Origin: Kocuria rosea
GTDB lineage: Bacteria > Actinomycetota > Actinomycetes > Actinomycetales > Micrococcaceae
Assembly (NCBI RefSeq): GCF_006094695.1
Contig: NZ_CP035103.1
Location: 1,674,001 to 1,738,000 of the forward strand
Direction: 5' to 3'
Length of the DNA: 64,000 nt
A model generated the notes under the pieces. That model had not been told where the DNA came from. It saw only the letters and a program-made list of their open reading frames with translations, and did no database searches. Below, in pieces: positions 1 through 11,293 of this stretch (its first letter is position 1; each line of letters opens with the position of its first letter). The position numbers and the translations under genes are program-made.

Positions 1-810
1 CTGCACGCCCGGTACGGGGTCGCCGCGCCGGCCGCCGTGGACCTGGAGATGCTCCGGGCCTGGCTGGCCGCCCGGCACGCCGAGGGGGCGGGCCGCTCGT
101 CCATGGCCCGCTGGACGGCGTCGGTCCGCGGGTTCTTCGGCTGGGCCGCCGGCACCGGCCTGGTGGGCGCCGACCCCAGCCTGCGGCTCGTCGCCCCGCG
201 CCGCCGGCGCCACCTCCCGGACGTCGTGCCCGCCGACGGGATGCGCGAGCTGCTGGACGATCTCGCGGCCCGCTCCACCGAGCCCGGGACCGCGGGGGTG
301 GAGGGCGCGCTCGTCGCCCGGGACCGCGCCCTCCTCGAGCTGCTCTACGCCACCGGTGCGCGGGTGGGCGAGCTCACGGGTGCCGACGTCGACGACGTCG
401 ACCGCTCCCGCCGCGTCCTCACGGTGATCGGCAAGGGCGACAAGCAGCGCACGGTGCCCTTCGGCCGCCCCGCCGACGACGCGCTGCAGCTCTGGCTGGC
501 CCGCCGGCCCGTGCTGGCCGCGGCGGGCAGCGGGCCGGCGCTGTTCCTCGGGTCCCGGGGCGGCCGGATCGACGCCCGACAGGTCCGGCGCGTCGTGGAG
601 CGGGAGCTCGGCACCGTCCCCGACACCGCCGCCCGGGGTCCGCACGCCCTGCGCCACTCGGCGGCCACGCACCTCGTGGACGGCGGCGCCGACCTGCGCA
701 CGGTGCAGGAGCTGCTGGGGCACGCCTCCGTGGCGACCACCCAGATCTACACGCACGTCTCCGTGGACCGCCTGGGAACCGTCTACCGACAGGCCCACCC
801 CCGGGCCTGA
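1..810 (+). CDS. xerC: Tyrosine recombinase XerC (5' truncated by window edge)
   Basis: Site-specific tyrosine recombinase, most likely the XerC partner that with XerD resolves chromosome dimers at dif near the division site. The frame is open from base 1, so the start lies outside the window; 269 residues are visible against about 300 for the family. The N-terminal SAM-like DNA-binding part is incomplete. The catalytic domain is complete: Arg in GARVGEL (about visible residue 121), the HALRH box, LLGHAS, and the nucleophile Tyr in QIYTHV near the C-terminus. Assignment to XerC rather than XerD or another integrase rests on overall similarity. Nothing suggests a mobile element around it. Confidence 0.88.
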   Translation: MHARYGVAAPAAVDLEMLRAWLAARHAEGAGRSSMARWTASVRGFFGWAAGTGLVGADPSLRLVAPRRRRHLPDVVPADGMRELLDDLAARSTEPGTAGVEGALVARDRALLELLYATGARVGELTGADVDDVDRSRRVLTVIGKGDKQRTVPFGRPADDALQLWLARRPVLAAAGSGPALFLGSRGGRIDARQVRRVVERELGTVPDTAARGPHALRHSAATHLVDGGADLRTVQELLGHASVATTQIYTHVSVDRLGTVYRQAHPRA

Positions 811-1119
811 CGTGCGCCGGGGCGGAGGATCGCGGAGCAACACGGCGTCCCGGGTTGACGCCCGTGGAATGTTTGCAGTTGAATGAGTGGCGTATTGTAC
901 TCGACGTCCCGGACACGGCAACACGCTCGGAGCCGGCCGGAACGACGGGTGCGGCACCCGGGCGACCGGACGCCGCGCGGGCCTCGAATCCCCGCGGCGG
1001 GACGCGAGCCCGGACAACAGCATCGTCCGGTCGCGGCACGCTCGCCGCGGCCCGACGGGTGGGACCGCTTCCGTGCAGGGCGTTGGGGAAGACGTACCTA
1101 CACGACGGAGGAACAGGTC
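811..1119. other. Intergenic region xerC / DUF3145 gene
   Basis: About 309 bases without a convincing gene. Bases 850-905 are AT-richer than their surroundings and contain TTGACG (855-860), TTGCAG and TATTGT, so the promoter of the downstream DUF3145 gene is probably here, but no -35/-10 pair with normal spacing stands out. The open frames crossing this region lack coding character. Confidence 0.4.
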
Positions 1120-1623
1120 ATGTCTGCACCCACCACGCGCGGAGTGCTCTACGTGCACTCGGCTCCGCGAGCGCTGTGCCCGCACATCCAGTGGGCGCTG
1201 GAGTCGGTCGCGCGCCAGCGCACGGAGCTCGAGTGGACCCAGCAGAACGCCGAGCCCGGTTCCGTGCGCGCCGAGCTGGAGTGGTCCGGACCCGCGGGGA
1301 CCGGCGCCCTCCTCGCCTCGGCGCTGCGCACGATGGGCCGCCTCCGGTTCGAGGTCACCGAGAACCCGTGCCGCGGCCACGACGGCGCCCGCTGGTCCTT
1401 CACCCCCGACCTCGGGATCTTCCACGCGACCACGGACGCCGCCGGCAACATCATGGTCTCCGAGGACCGGATCCGCTACGCCTACGAGACGGCGGCCGGC
1501 AACCCGCTGCTCGTCATCAACGAGCTCTCCCTCGCCCTGGGGGAGGCCTGGGACGAGGAGCTCGAGCCCTTCCGGCACGCCGCGGAGGGCGCCCCGGTGC
1601 GCTGGCTGCACCGCGTCGGCTGA
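1120..1623 (+). CDS. DUF3145 family protein
   Basis: A 167-residue cytoplasmic protein of the actinobacterial DUF3145 family, function unknown. The family hallmarks are visible: the N-terminal RGVLYVHSAPRALCPH block, PDLGIFHA in the middle, and the C-terminal ELEPFRH...APVRWLH block. I chose the ATG at 1120 because GGAGGA ends about 8 nt upstream and the family starts only a few residues before RGVLYVHS; the open frame reaches further upstream without coding character. It converges on fabF, as I recall also in Streptomyces (SCO2391 beside SCO2390), which hints at a link to fatty acid metabolism but proves none. No signal peptide or membrane segment. Confidence 0.88.
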   Translation: MSAPTTRGVLYVHSAPRALCPHIQWALESVARQRTELEWTQQNAEPGSVRAELEWSGPAGTGALLASALRTMGRLRFEVTENPCRGHDGARWSFTPDLGIFHATTDAAGNIMVSEDRIRYAYETAAGNPLLVINELSLALGEAWDEELEPFRHAAEGAPVRWLHRVG

Positions 1624-1671
1624 GCCCCCGCGGCCCCGCCCCGCCTCCGGGGGCACGGGCCCGCAGCGCGC

Positions 1672-1708
1672 AAGAGGGCCGTCCCGCGATCAGCGGGACG
1701 GCCCTCTT
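1672..1708. terminator. Bidirectional terminator, DUF3145 gene / fabF
   Basis: Perfect 16-bp inverted repeat (1672-1687 and 1693-1708) with a 5-nt loop, flanked by AA on one side and TT on the other. It lies between two convergent genes and can serve both. Confidence 0.85.
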
Positions 1709-1775
1709 CCGTGCGTCCGAACGGTCCGCGCCCGGACGGGCTGCGCCCGACGGCGCGGGCGCGGCGGGCGTGCGC

Positions 1776-3035
1776 TCAGACGGTGCGGAACGCGGCGACC
1801 GCGTTGTGGCCGCCGAAGCCGAAGGAGTTGGACACGGCCACGAAGTCCCCGGAGGGAAGGTCGCGGGCGTCGGTGACGACGTCGAGGTCGATCTCCGGGT
1901 CCTGGTTCTCCAGGTTGATGGTGCAGGGCGCGGTGCGGTGGTGGACGGCCAGCACGGTGAGCACGGCCTCGACGGCGCCCGAGCCGCCGAGGATGTGGCC
2001 CGTCATCGACTTGGTCGCCGAGACGCACATGTCGTCCACCGCCGAGCCGAACGCCCGGCGCAGGGCGCCGGCCTCGGGGGCGTCGCCCTTGGGCGTGGAC
2101 GTCGCGTGGGCGTTGACGTGCTTGACGTCGGCCGGACCGAACTCCCCGGTCTCCATGGCCTCCGCGAGGGCGCGGGCCGCCCCGCGGCCCTCCTCGTCGG
2201 GCGCGGTGATGTGGTAGGCGTCCGAGGTGAGGCCGGCGCCGGCGAGCTCGGCGTAGATCCGTGCGCCGCGGGCGCGGGCGTGCTCCTCCGACTCGAGGAC
2301 CACGGCGCCGGCGCCCTCGCCCATCACGAACCCGTCGCGGGCCGTGTCGTAGGGGCGGGAGGCGCGCTCCGGCTCGTCGTTGCGCTTCGACAGCGCCTGC
2401 ATGGAGGCGAACGCCGCGATGGTCACGGGGTGGATCGCGGACTCGGCGCCGCCCACCACCACGAGGTCCGCCTTGCCGGAGCGGATGAGGTTCATGCCCT
2501 GGTAGAAGGCCTCCGTGCCGGAGGCGCACGCGGAGACGGGCGTGATGGACGCGGCCCGGGCCTTGAGGTCCATGCCCACGGCCGCCGCGTTGCCGTTGGG
2601 CATCAGCATGGGGACGGTGAGGGGCATGACGCGCCGGGCGCCGCGCTTCTGGAGGGTGTCGTAGGCGTCCAGCAGGGTCCAGACCCCGCCGATGCCGGTG
2701 CCGAAGGCCACGGCGAAGCGGTCCGGGTCGACCTCCTCGGAGGTCTCTGCGTTGTTGCCGGAGAAGCCGGCGTCGGCCCACGCCTCGCGGGCGGCGATGA
2801 CGGACAGCTGCCCGGAGGGGTCCAGACGCTTGGCCTCGACCCGGGAGAGCACCTCGCTGGCGGGGGTCGAGACGGGCGCGGCGATCCGCACGCCCAGATC
2901 GTAGGTGTCCACCCAGTCGTGCTCGATGGCTCTGACACCGGAGACGCCCGTGGTGGCGCTGCGCCACAGCTCGGGGACGGTGCCACCGATCGGGGTGGTG
3001 GCACCGAGACCGGTGACGACTACTTTGCGGGTCAT
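1776..3035 (-). CDS. fabF: 3-oxoacyl-[ACP] synthase II (KAS II)
   Basis: Condenses malonyl-ACP with acyl-ACP during type II fatty acid elongation in the cytoplasm; 419 residues, normal for FabF. The KAS fold is complete: N-terminal VVVTGLGATTPIGG, the nucleophile Cys in VSACASG, and the two catalytic histidines in VNAHATSTP and in SMTGHILGGSGA, plus the GGHN glycine-rich end. The start (MTRKVVV) is the ATG at 3035; upstream codons are Arg/Pro-rich non-family sequence. It is the last gene of fabD-fabH-acpP-fabF, about 110 nt after acpP. Expected to follow the FasR-type regulator upstream of fabD. Confidence 0.95.
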   Translation of the reverse strand: MTRKVVVTGLGATTPIGGTVPELWRSATTGVSGVRAIEHDWVDTYDLGVRIAAPVSTPASEVLSRVEAKRLDPSGQLSVIAAREAWADAGFSGNNAETSEEVDPDRFAVAFGTGIGGVWTLLDAYDTLQKRGARRVMPLTVPMLMPNGNAAAVGMDLKARAASITPVSACASGTEAFYQGMNLIRSGKADLVVVGGAESAIHPVTIAAFASMQALSKRNDEPERASRPYDTARDGFVMGEGAGAVVLESEEHARARGARIYAELAGAGLTSDAYHITAPDEEGRGAARALAEAMETGEFGPADVKHVNAHATSTPKGDAPEAGALRRAFGSAVDDMCVSATKSMTGHILGGSGAVEAVLTVLAVHHRTAPCTINLENQDPEIDLDVVTDARDLPSGDFVAVSNSFGFGGHNAVAAFRTV

Positions 3036-3146
3036 GACTGCACTTCCTCGTGTCCTGGGGTGATGCGGCGGGCGGCCCGCCCGGTCGCGGGTCGGTGCGG
3101 CGCGGCGGATCCTGCGGTCCGCCGCGCCCCGCACCGACCGGCCGGA

Positions 3147-3392
3147 TCAGGCCTGGGCGTTGTCGATGAAGTTGACGCCGTCCTCGACGGTCTTGAGGTT
3201 CTTGACCTCTTCGTCGGGGATGGTCACGTCGAACTTCTCCTCGGCGTTGACCACGATGGTCATCATCGAGATGGAGTCGATGTCGAGGTCCTCGGTGAAG
3301 GACTTGTCCAGCTGGACGGCCTCGGTCTCGAGGCCGGTCTCCTCGTTGACGATCTCGGCCAGGCCGGTCAGGATTTCCTCTTTGCTCGCCAT
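3147..3392 (-). CDS. acpP: Acyl carrier protein
   Basis: An 81-residue acidic carrier protein that bears the growing acyl chain on a 4'-phosphopantetheine arm. The modified serine is Ser in DIDSIS (about residue 40); the family motif is usually DSL, here DSI. The helical ACP pattern and acidic surface (EEILTGLAEIV, DEEVKNLKTVED) are intact. The ATG at 3392 is preceded by a purine-rich AGGAAGCC ribosome binding site. It sits between fabH and fabF in the operon. High confidence from length, motif and context. Confidence 0.95.
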   Translation of the reverse strand: MASKEEILTGLAEIVNEETGLETEAVQLDKSFTEDLDIDSISMMTIVVNAEEKFDVTIPDEEVKNLKTVEDGVNFIDNAQA

Positions 3393-3600
3393 GGTGGCTT
3401 CCTTTCTCTGCGGCTGCCGGAGCAGCCGGTGGTGACGTGCGCCCCGGGCAGGTGCCGGGTGCATCTGTCCCGGTCGGGCCGTGGGCCCGGACCGGGGGAC
3501 ATCGGGTGTGCGGTTCAACCCTACGACGACTCGCAGGGCCCCGCGGCGGCACCGACACGTGAGCAGGACCCCGGGGGCCCGGTCCGCGTGCCGGCGGCGG

Positions 3601-4668
3601 TCAGGGGAGGACGACGACCTGCGCCCCGTAGACGAGGCCGGCGCCGAAGCCGATCTGCAGCGCCAGCTTCCCGGACAGCTCCGGGTGCTCGGCGAGCAGG
3701 CGGTGCGTGGCGAGGGGCACGGACGCGGCGGACGTGTTGCCGGAGTCGGCGATGTCCCGGGCGATGACCACGGACTCGGGGAGCTTGAGCGTCTTGGCCA
3801 TCTGGTCGATGATCCGCATGTTCGCCTGGTGGGGGATGAAGGCGCTCAGGTCCTCGGGCCGCACCCCGGCCACGTCCATGGCCTCCTGCGCGCGCTTGGC
3901 GACCTCCCACGAGGCCCAGCGGAAGACCGTCTGCCCGTCCTGGCGCAGGGTCGGCCAGAGGGTGGCGTCCTCGCGCACCGCGCCGGTCTCCGGGTCGAGG
4001 AGGTCGGGGGACTGGGCCCGCTCGCGCCCCTGCTCCACCGCCCGGATGTCGGTGAGCGGGTGGGTCATCCGGATGGCGTCCCACTTGGAGCCGTCGGAGC
4101 CCCACACGGACGGGCCGATGCCGGGGGTGTCGGAGGGGCCGATGACCACGGCGCCCGCGCCGTCGCCGAGCAGGAAGGAGATGGAGCGCTCGGTGTTGTC
4201 GATGACGTCGGAGAGCTTCTCCACGCCGATGACCAGCACGTAGTCGGCCGCGCCCGAGCGGACGAGCGCGTCGGCCTGGGCGACGCCGTAGCAGTAGCCG
4301 GCGCAGGCCGCCGAGATGTCGAAGGCCGGTGCCGGGGTGGCGCCCAGGCGGTCCGCCAGGGCCGCGGCGGCGGACGGGGTGAGGTAGGGGAAGGAGATCG
4401 TGGAGACGATGACCGCCCCGAGCTGCGAGGCCTCGATGCCGGCGGCGGCCAGCGCCTCGCGGGCGGCGTGCTCGGACATGTCGAGGACGCTCACGTCCTC
4501 GGCGGCGCGGTGCCGGGTCCTGATGCCGGTGCGCTGCTGGATCCACTCGTCCGAGGACTCGATCCACTGGCAGACGTCGTCGTTGGTCACCACCACGTCC
4601 GGGCGGTAGACGCCCAGGCCGAGGATCCGGGAGTGCGCGTTGGTCTGTTGCTGCTTCAGGGTCACCAC
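3601..4668 (-). CDS. fabH: 3-oxoacyl-[ACP] synthase III (KAS III)
   Basis: Starts fatty acid synthesis by condensing an acyl-CoA primer with malonyl-ACP; in Gram-positives with branched-chain lipids it favours branched primers. The protein has about 355 residues. Visible landmarks: ILGLGVYRP near the N-terminus, the QRTGI segment, the active-site Cys in SAACAGYCYG, His in FIPHQAN and Asn in DSGNTSAAS, giving the Cys-His-Asn triad. I chose the GTG at 4668 because AAGGAG lies about 11 nt upstream; the next codon is also GTG and is possible. It lies between fabD and acpP. The first residues before SRILGLG are poorly conserved, so the exact start is uncertain. Confidence 0.93.
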   Translation of the reverse strand: MVTLKQQQTNAHSRILGLGVYRPDVVVTNDDVCQWIESSDEWIQQRTGIRTRHRAAEDVSVLDMSEHAAREALAAAGIEASQLGAVIVSTISFPYLTPSAAAALADRLGATPAPAFDISAACAGYCYGVAQADALVRSGAADYVLVIGVEKLSDVIDNTERSISFLLGDGAGAVVIGPSDTPGIGPSVWGSDGSKWDAIRMTHPLTDIRAVEQGRERAQSPDLLDPETGAVREDATLWPTLRQDGQTVFRWASWEVAKRAQEAMDVAGVRPEDLSAFIPHQANMRIIDQMAKTLKLPESVVIARDIADSGNTSAASVPLATHRLLAEHPELSGKLALQIGFGAGLVYGAQVVVLP

Positions 4669-4779
4669 AGGGGTCGTTGCTCCTTCGTGCGGCCGGGCGG
4701 GACGGACGGGCCGGCTGGGCGGGGCGGAACGGCTGCTCCGGCCTCGGGACGGGCGGCGCACGAGGTGCGCGCGCGGACG

Positions 4780-5694
4780 TCAGTCAAGAATACTCCTGGC
4801 CTGCTCCAGCTCCGCCGCGGAGTTCACGGCCAGGGCCGGGACGCCCTTCATGCCCCGCTTGGCCAGGCCGACGAGGGTGCCCGCCGGCGGGAGCTCGACG
4901 AGCTGCTCGACGCCGCGCTCCAGGAGCGTCCGCGTGCACAGGTCCCAGCGCACGGGCCGGCAGACCTGGGCCACGAGCGACTCGAGGTTGGCGGCGCCGC
5001 CGCTCACGGGCTCGCCGTCGGCGTTGGAGAGCAGCGGATGCACGGGGTCGGCGGGCGAGAGCCGGGGGACCAGCTCGTGCAGGGGCTCCAGGGCCGGGGC
5101 CATGTGCTCGGTGTGGAAGGCGCCGGCTACCTTGAGGGCGATCACCCGGGCGCGGGCCGGCGGGGCCGCGGCGAGGGCGGCCAGCTGCTCGAGGGTGCCG
5201 GCGGCCACGGTCTGCCCGCCCCCGTTGGCGTTGGCGGGCGTCAGGCCCGCGGCCTCGATGGCGGCGAGGACCTCGTCCTCCTTGCCGCCGAGCACGGCAC
5301 TCATGCCGGTGGGGACGGCGGCGGCCGCCCGGGCCATGGCGTTGGCCCGGGTGCGCACGAAGGCCATGGCGTCGGCCTCGGTGAGGGCGCCGGCCAGGGC
5401 GGAGGCGGTGATCTCACCCACCGAGTGCCCCGCGAAGACCAGGTCGTCCCGGCCGGGGCCGATCCGGTCCCCGAGCAGCCGGCCCGCGACGAGGCCCGCG
5501 GCCACAATGAGGGGCTGGGCCACCGCGGTGTCCTTGATGGTGTCCTCGTCGGCCTCGGTGCCGTAGTGCACGAGGTCGAGTCCTGCGGCCTCGCCCAGCT
5601 CCTCGAGGTGGGCGCGGACGCCGTCGAGGGCGAGCCATTCGGTGAGGAAGCCGGGTTTCTGGGAGCCCTGTCCGGGGCAGACGATCGCGATCAC
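4780..5694 (-). CDS. fabD: Malonyl-CoA:ACP transacylase
   Basis: Moves the malonyl group from CoA to acyl carrier protein, supplying the elongation unit. It has 304 residues, normal for FabD. The oxyanion-loop PGQGSQKPGF is at residues 7-16, the nucleophilic serine lies in FAGHSVGE (around residue 90), the downstream Arg in VRTRANAM, and the catalytic His in GAFHTEHM. The start codon is GTG at 5694 with no strong Shine-Dalgarno. It is the first gene of the fab operon; a 17-bp inverted repeat lies about 70-85 bp upstream, overlapping the end of the regulator gene. Confidence 0.94.
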   Translation of the reverse strand: MIAIVCPGQGSQKPGFLTEWLALDGVRAHLEELGEAAGLDLVHYGTEADEDTIKDTAVAQPLIVAAGLVAGRLLGDRIGPGRDDLVFAGHSVGEITASALAGALTEADAMAFVRTRANAMARAAAAVPTGMSAVLGGKEDEVLAAIEAAGLTPANANGGGQTVAAGTLEQLAALAAAPPARARVIALKVAGAFHTEHMAPALEPLHELVPRLSPADPVHPLLSNADGEPVSGGAANLESLVAQVCRPVRWDLCTRTLLERGVEQLVELPPAGTLVGLAKRGMKGVPALAVNSAAELEQARSILD

Positions 5695-5761
5695 CGCTAC
5701 AGCTTCGCAAGGATGGGCCCCCGCGCGGTGGCCCGGAGGCCACCAAGCCCGGCGGCGGTGT

Positions 5762-5778
5762 TTGTAGGGATGCTACAA
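5762..5778 (-). promoter_or_regulatory. Candidate operator upstream of fabD
   Basis: Inverted repeat TTGTAG-N5-CTACAA, 6-bp arms around a 5-nt spacer. It overlaps the stop codon of the fasR-like gene and ends about 68 bp before the fabD start. Position and symmetry fit a binding site for the neighbouring regulator, but no binding data are visible here and the known Streptomyces FasR site was not compared. Confidence 0.45.
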
Positions 5779-7047
5779 GACCGGTCCCACGGCGGGGGCG
5801 GAGGTGTCGATGGGGGCGCACGAGTCCGCGAGCCGGCCCGCCACGAGGGCGCAGTGCAGCACGAACGCGTCGCGGGGGACCAGGGGGTCCCAGCCGGTGA
5901 GGTCGCTGATCCGGCGCAGCCGGTAGCGCACCGTGTTGGCGTGCACGAACAGCTCCCGGGCGGTGGCCTCGAGGGAGTGGCCGACGGAGACGTAGGCGGA
6001 CAGGGTCTCCACGAGCCCGGTCGCGGAGCGCGTCAGCGGGCGGTAGACCGACTCGACCATCGCCGTGCGCGCGCTCTCGTCCCCGGCCATGGCCCGCTCC
6101 GGCCACAGGTCCTCGGAGTGCACCGGGCGGGGCGCCGCGGGCCAGGCCGGCGCCACGGACAGGGCGGCGTGGGCGAGCCGGGCGGAGCGTCCCGCCGCGA
6201 AGACCGTGGGGGACTCCGGGCCGTAGGCCACCGGTCCCGGCCCGAACGCGGCGGCGAGCTTCTCGAGGGCGAGGTCCCGGTCGGACAGCCCTCCGAGGAT
6301 GAGCACGAGCCGGTCGCCCTGGATGGAGACGAGAGAGTCCTGCGCGTGGCGGCCGGCGAGCCTGCGCAGCCGGGCCACGGTGGACGGGCCGGCGCCCTCG
6401 GGCGCGGAGCCCGTGAGCACGGTGACCGGGCCCGTCGAGGTCCAGCCCAGGGCCGCGACGCGGGAGCGCAGCGCGTCGGAGTGCTCCCCCCGGAGGATCC
6501 CGTCGACCACGAGGGACTCCAGCCGGGCGTCCCACGACCCGCGGTTCTCGGCGGCGCGGGCGTACACGTCCGCGGCGGCGAAGGCGATCTCCCGCGAGTA
6601 GCGCAGCACGGCCTCCCGCAGCGCGGCCTCGTCGTGGTGCTTGGCGAGCTCCGGGACCTTCTCCTCCACGACGTCCACGACGATCCGCAGCAGCTGCAGG
6701 GCGTGCTGGAGGGAGATGGAGCGGGTCAGGTCCGTGGGGGCGCCCCGGAAGACCTGGGTGAGCACCCACAGGGGCTCCTCCGGGTCCTCGTACCAGCGCA
6801 CGAACGAGGAGATGCCCCGCTGGGCCACGAGGCCCAGCTCGGAGCGCTCGTCGGCGCGCAGCTCCTCGAACCAGCCGAGGTCCGTCTCGAGCCGGCGGGT
6901 CGCGACCGTGGAGATCGCGCCCAGGTTGGCCTTGAGGTTCTCGAGCGTCCTGGGGTGGGGCGGGGCGACGGGACGGTGCCGGTCGGTGGACCGTCTGCGC
7001 GAGGGGCGCAGCCAGCGCGTCGTGGTGTTCCCGTCCTGTCCAGCCAT
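5773..7047 (-). CDS. fasR: FasR-like PucR-family transcriptional regulator of fatty acid synthesis
   Basis: A 424-residue regulator with a C-terminal PucR-type helix-turn-helix (about residues 355-410; NTVRYRLRRI is the recognition region) and a GGDEF-like/CdaR-like central part (DRLVLILGG). Known biology: in Streptomyces coelicolor FasR lies immediately upstream of fabD-H-P-F and activates that operon; position and family match exactly. The ATG at 7047 has TAAGCT 7 nt upstream, so the transcript may be leaderless, although a GGAGG one base before the ATG is also present. It is separated from aceE upstream by a strong terminator. Function as fab activator is inferred from synteny. Confidence 0.85.
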   Translation of the reverse strand: MAGQDGNTTTRWLRPSRRRSTDRHRPVAPPHPRTLENLKANLGAISTVATRRLETDLGWFEELRADERSELGLVAQRGISSFVRWYEDPEEPLWVLTQVFRGAPTDLTRSISLQHALQLLRIVVDVVEEKVPELAKHHDEAALREAVLRYSREIAFAAADVYARAAENRGSWDARLESLVVDGILRGEHSDALRSRVAALGWTSTGPVTVLTGSAPEGAGPSTVARLRRLAGRHAQDSLVSIQGDRLVLILGGLSDRDLALEKLAAAFGPGPVAYGPESPTVFAAGRSARLAHAALSVAPAWPAAPRPVHSEDLWPERAMAGDESARTAMVESVYRPLTRSATGLVETLSAYVSVGHSLEATARELFVHANTVRYRLRRISDLTGWDPLVPRDAFVLHCALVAGRLADSCAPIDTSAPAVGPVL

Positions 7048-7054
7048 GCCTCCG

Positions 7055-7060
7055 AGCTTA
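7055..7060 (-). promoter_or_regulatory. -10 box of fasR, leaderless type
   Basis: TAAGCT with 7 nt to the ATG at 7047. Confidence 0.5.
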
Positions 7061-7096
7061 GAGCACCGGATCGCCGCCCCGGACCCGGGGACGACG

Positions 7097-7138
7097 ACGG
7101 CGCCCCGCCCACCCGGACGCGGGTGGGCGGGGCGCCGT
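7097..7138 (-). terminator. Terminator of aceE
   Basis: Perfect 19-bp GC-rich stem (7097-7115 / 7120-7138) with a GACG tetraloop, directly after the aceE stop codon and before fasR. It separates the two transcription units. Confidence 0.8.
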
Positions 7139-7158
7139 GGTGCGCCGGAGGGCTCGGC

Positions 7159-9897
<2,739 letters not shown>

Positions 9898-10351
9898 GTT
9901 CAACCTCTCTTCGTCGAGTTGCCCGACGGATCCCGGGCGGGTGCGCGCGCGAGGGCGCGGCCGGGACGTCCGACAGTCTCAAAAATACCCGTTGCCCGTG
10001 CCGCTGTCCGAACGCCACCCGGAACGGGCGGACGTCCGGGAACCGGGCCCGTCGTGCGGATCGCGCCGCCGGGGCCGCCTCGGGCGTACGGGGTGTCTGT
10101 GGGGACCATGCTTCCACACCCGGGGCGGGCCGTCACACGGCGTGCCGGCCCACGCGTCACCCCCATGATTCGGAGGCGCTCACCGTGCGGGAGCTTGAAA
10201 GAGTCCCTGATCCGGTGTTGTCTGGACGGTGAAGCCGGTATCCGGCCCGCCACCGTGCCCCCGCGGTCCGCCGACGGGCAGGCGGAGCCCAGCACCGGTA
10301 CGCAGTGCGTGGTCGTCGTTCGTCGGCCCGATCCCAGAAGGAGCAAGAACA
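9898..10351. other. Divergent intergenic region aceE / DUF3052 gene
   Basis: About 450 bases between divergent genes, with no convincing gene. The aceE side carries a TATTTT -10-like box; the other side has TTGAAA (10195-10200) 17 nt from TTGTCT, a weak candidate promoter for the DUF3052 gene, which would give a leader of about 120 nt. Confidence 0.4.
9982..9987 (-). promoter_or_regulatory. Candidate -10 box of aceE
   Basis: TATTTT on the minus strand in an AT-rich patch (9977-9987) of otherwise GC-rich DNA, about 85 nt before the aceE start; a TCGGAC-like -35 lies 18 nt further upstream. Confidence 0.4.
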
Positions 10352-10768
10352 GTGAGCGAGGCCAAGACCACCGCGGGTGACGCGGTAGTCCAGCTCGGTT
10401 TCAAGGATGGCGACTACATCCAGGAGTTCGGATACGACGAGGACGTCGACCTCGACCTGAGGGACGGCATCGAGGAAGTGATCGGGTCGGACCTGCTGGA
10501 CGAGGACGACCAGGAGGTCGTCGACGCGGTGCTCCTCTGGTTCCGCGAGGGTGACGGTGATCTCGTCGACACGCTGGTGGACGTCACCACCACCCTGGAC
10601 GAGGGCGGCGTGGTGTGGGTGCTGACCCCCAAGGCGGGCCGCGACGGCTACGTGCCGCCCGCGGAGGTCCAGGAGGCCGCGCCCACGGCGGGCCTGCACG
10701 TGACGACGACCGCCCGCGTCAGCGCGGACTGGGCCGCGACCCGGCTCATGCCCAAGCGCAACGTCTGA
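10352..10768 (+). CDS. DUF3052 family protein
   Basis: A 138-residue acidic cytoplasmic protein of the actinobacterial DUF3052 family, role unknown. Typical features are the QLGFKDGDYIQEFGYDEDVD start, a run of Asp/Glu in the middle (LLDEDDQEVVDAVLLWF) and the conserved VVWVLTPKAGRDGYVPP block. GTG at 10352 is chosen because AGAAGGAG lies about 7 nt upstream and the family begins just before QLGF. It is divergent from aceE and followed closely by a peroxiredoxin gene, an arrangement I also recall from Streptomyces beside aceE, so co-transcription is likely. No catalytic residues can be named. Confidence 0.88.
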   Translation: MSEAKTTAGDAVVQLGFKDGDYIQEFGYDEDVDLDLRDGIEEVIGSDLLDEDDQEVVDAVLLWFREGDGDLVDTLVDVTTTLDEGGVVWVLTPKAGRDGYVPPAEVQEAAPTAGLHVTTTARVSADWAATRLMPKRNV

Positions 10769-10803
10769 CCGGGCGTCCCGGACCCCAGCGGAGGAGACCA
10801 CGC

Positions 10804-11262
10804 ATGCTCGAGATCGGCGCGCCCGCCCCGGACTTCACCCTCAAGAACCAGTTCGGCGAGCCGGTGACCCTGAGCGCCCTCCGCGGCCGCCCCGTGGCGA
10901 TCGTGTTCTACCCGTTCGCGTTCTCCGGGGTCTGCACCGGCGAGCTGTGCCGGCTCCAGGACAGCCTCTCCGTGTTCGACGACGCCGGGGTGAAGCTGCT
11001 CGCGGTGTCCGTGGACTCGAAGTACACGCTGCGGGCGTTCGCGCGGGAGGAGTCCTTCGACTTCGACCTGCTGTCCGACTTCTGGCCCCACGGGGAGGTG
11101 GCCCAGCGCTACGGGGTGTTCGACCCGGTGGCCGGTCTGGCGGAGCGGGCCACCTTCGTGCTGGACGCGCAGGGCGTCGTCGTCGACGCCTTCCGGTCGG
11201 AGCGCGGCACGCCGCGGGAGCTCGAGGCCTACCGCACCGCCCTCACCAAGCTGCACGGCTGA
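10804..11262 (+). CDS. AhpE-like peroxiredoxin
   Basis: Thiol peroxidase that reduces hydroperoxides, 152 residues, cytoplasmic. The peroxidatic Cys is in the FSGVCTGELC segment (around residue 45), which also shows a second Cys four residues later; the PxxxT-type active site is represented by PFAFSGVC. The thioredoxin-fold start (GAPAPDFTLKNQFGEP) and the C-terminal YRTALTKLHG fit the actinobacterial AhpE/Bcp group. GGAGGA lies just upstream of the ATG at 10804. It follows the DUF3052 gene by 35 nt, so one operon is likely. The physiological reductant (mycothiol/mycoredoxin or thioredoxin) cannot be decided from sequence. Confidence 0.88.
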   Translation: MLEIGAPAPDFTLKNQFGEPVTLSALRGRPVAIVFYPFAFSGVCTGELCRLQDSLSVFDDAGVKLLAVSVDSKYTLRAFAREESFDFDLLSDFWPHGEVAQRYGVFDPVAGLAERATFVLDAQGVVVDAFRSERGTPRELEAYRTALTKLHG

Positions 11263-11293
11263 GCCCGGCCGGCCCGGTCCCCAGCGAGCAGCG

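Noticed and set aside
1..810. Integrase of a mobile element
   Set aside because: The sequence is a full-type XerC with no mobile gene neighbours; only its 5' end is outside the window.
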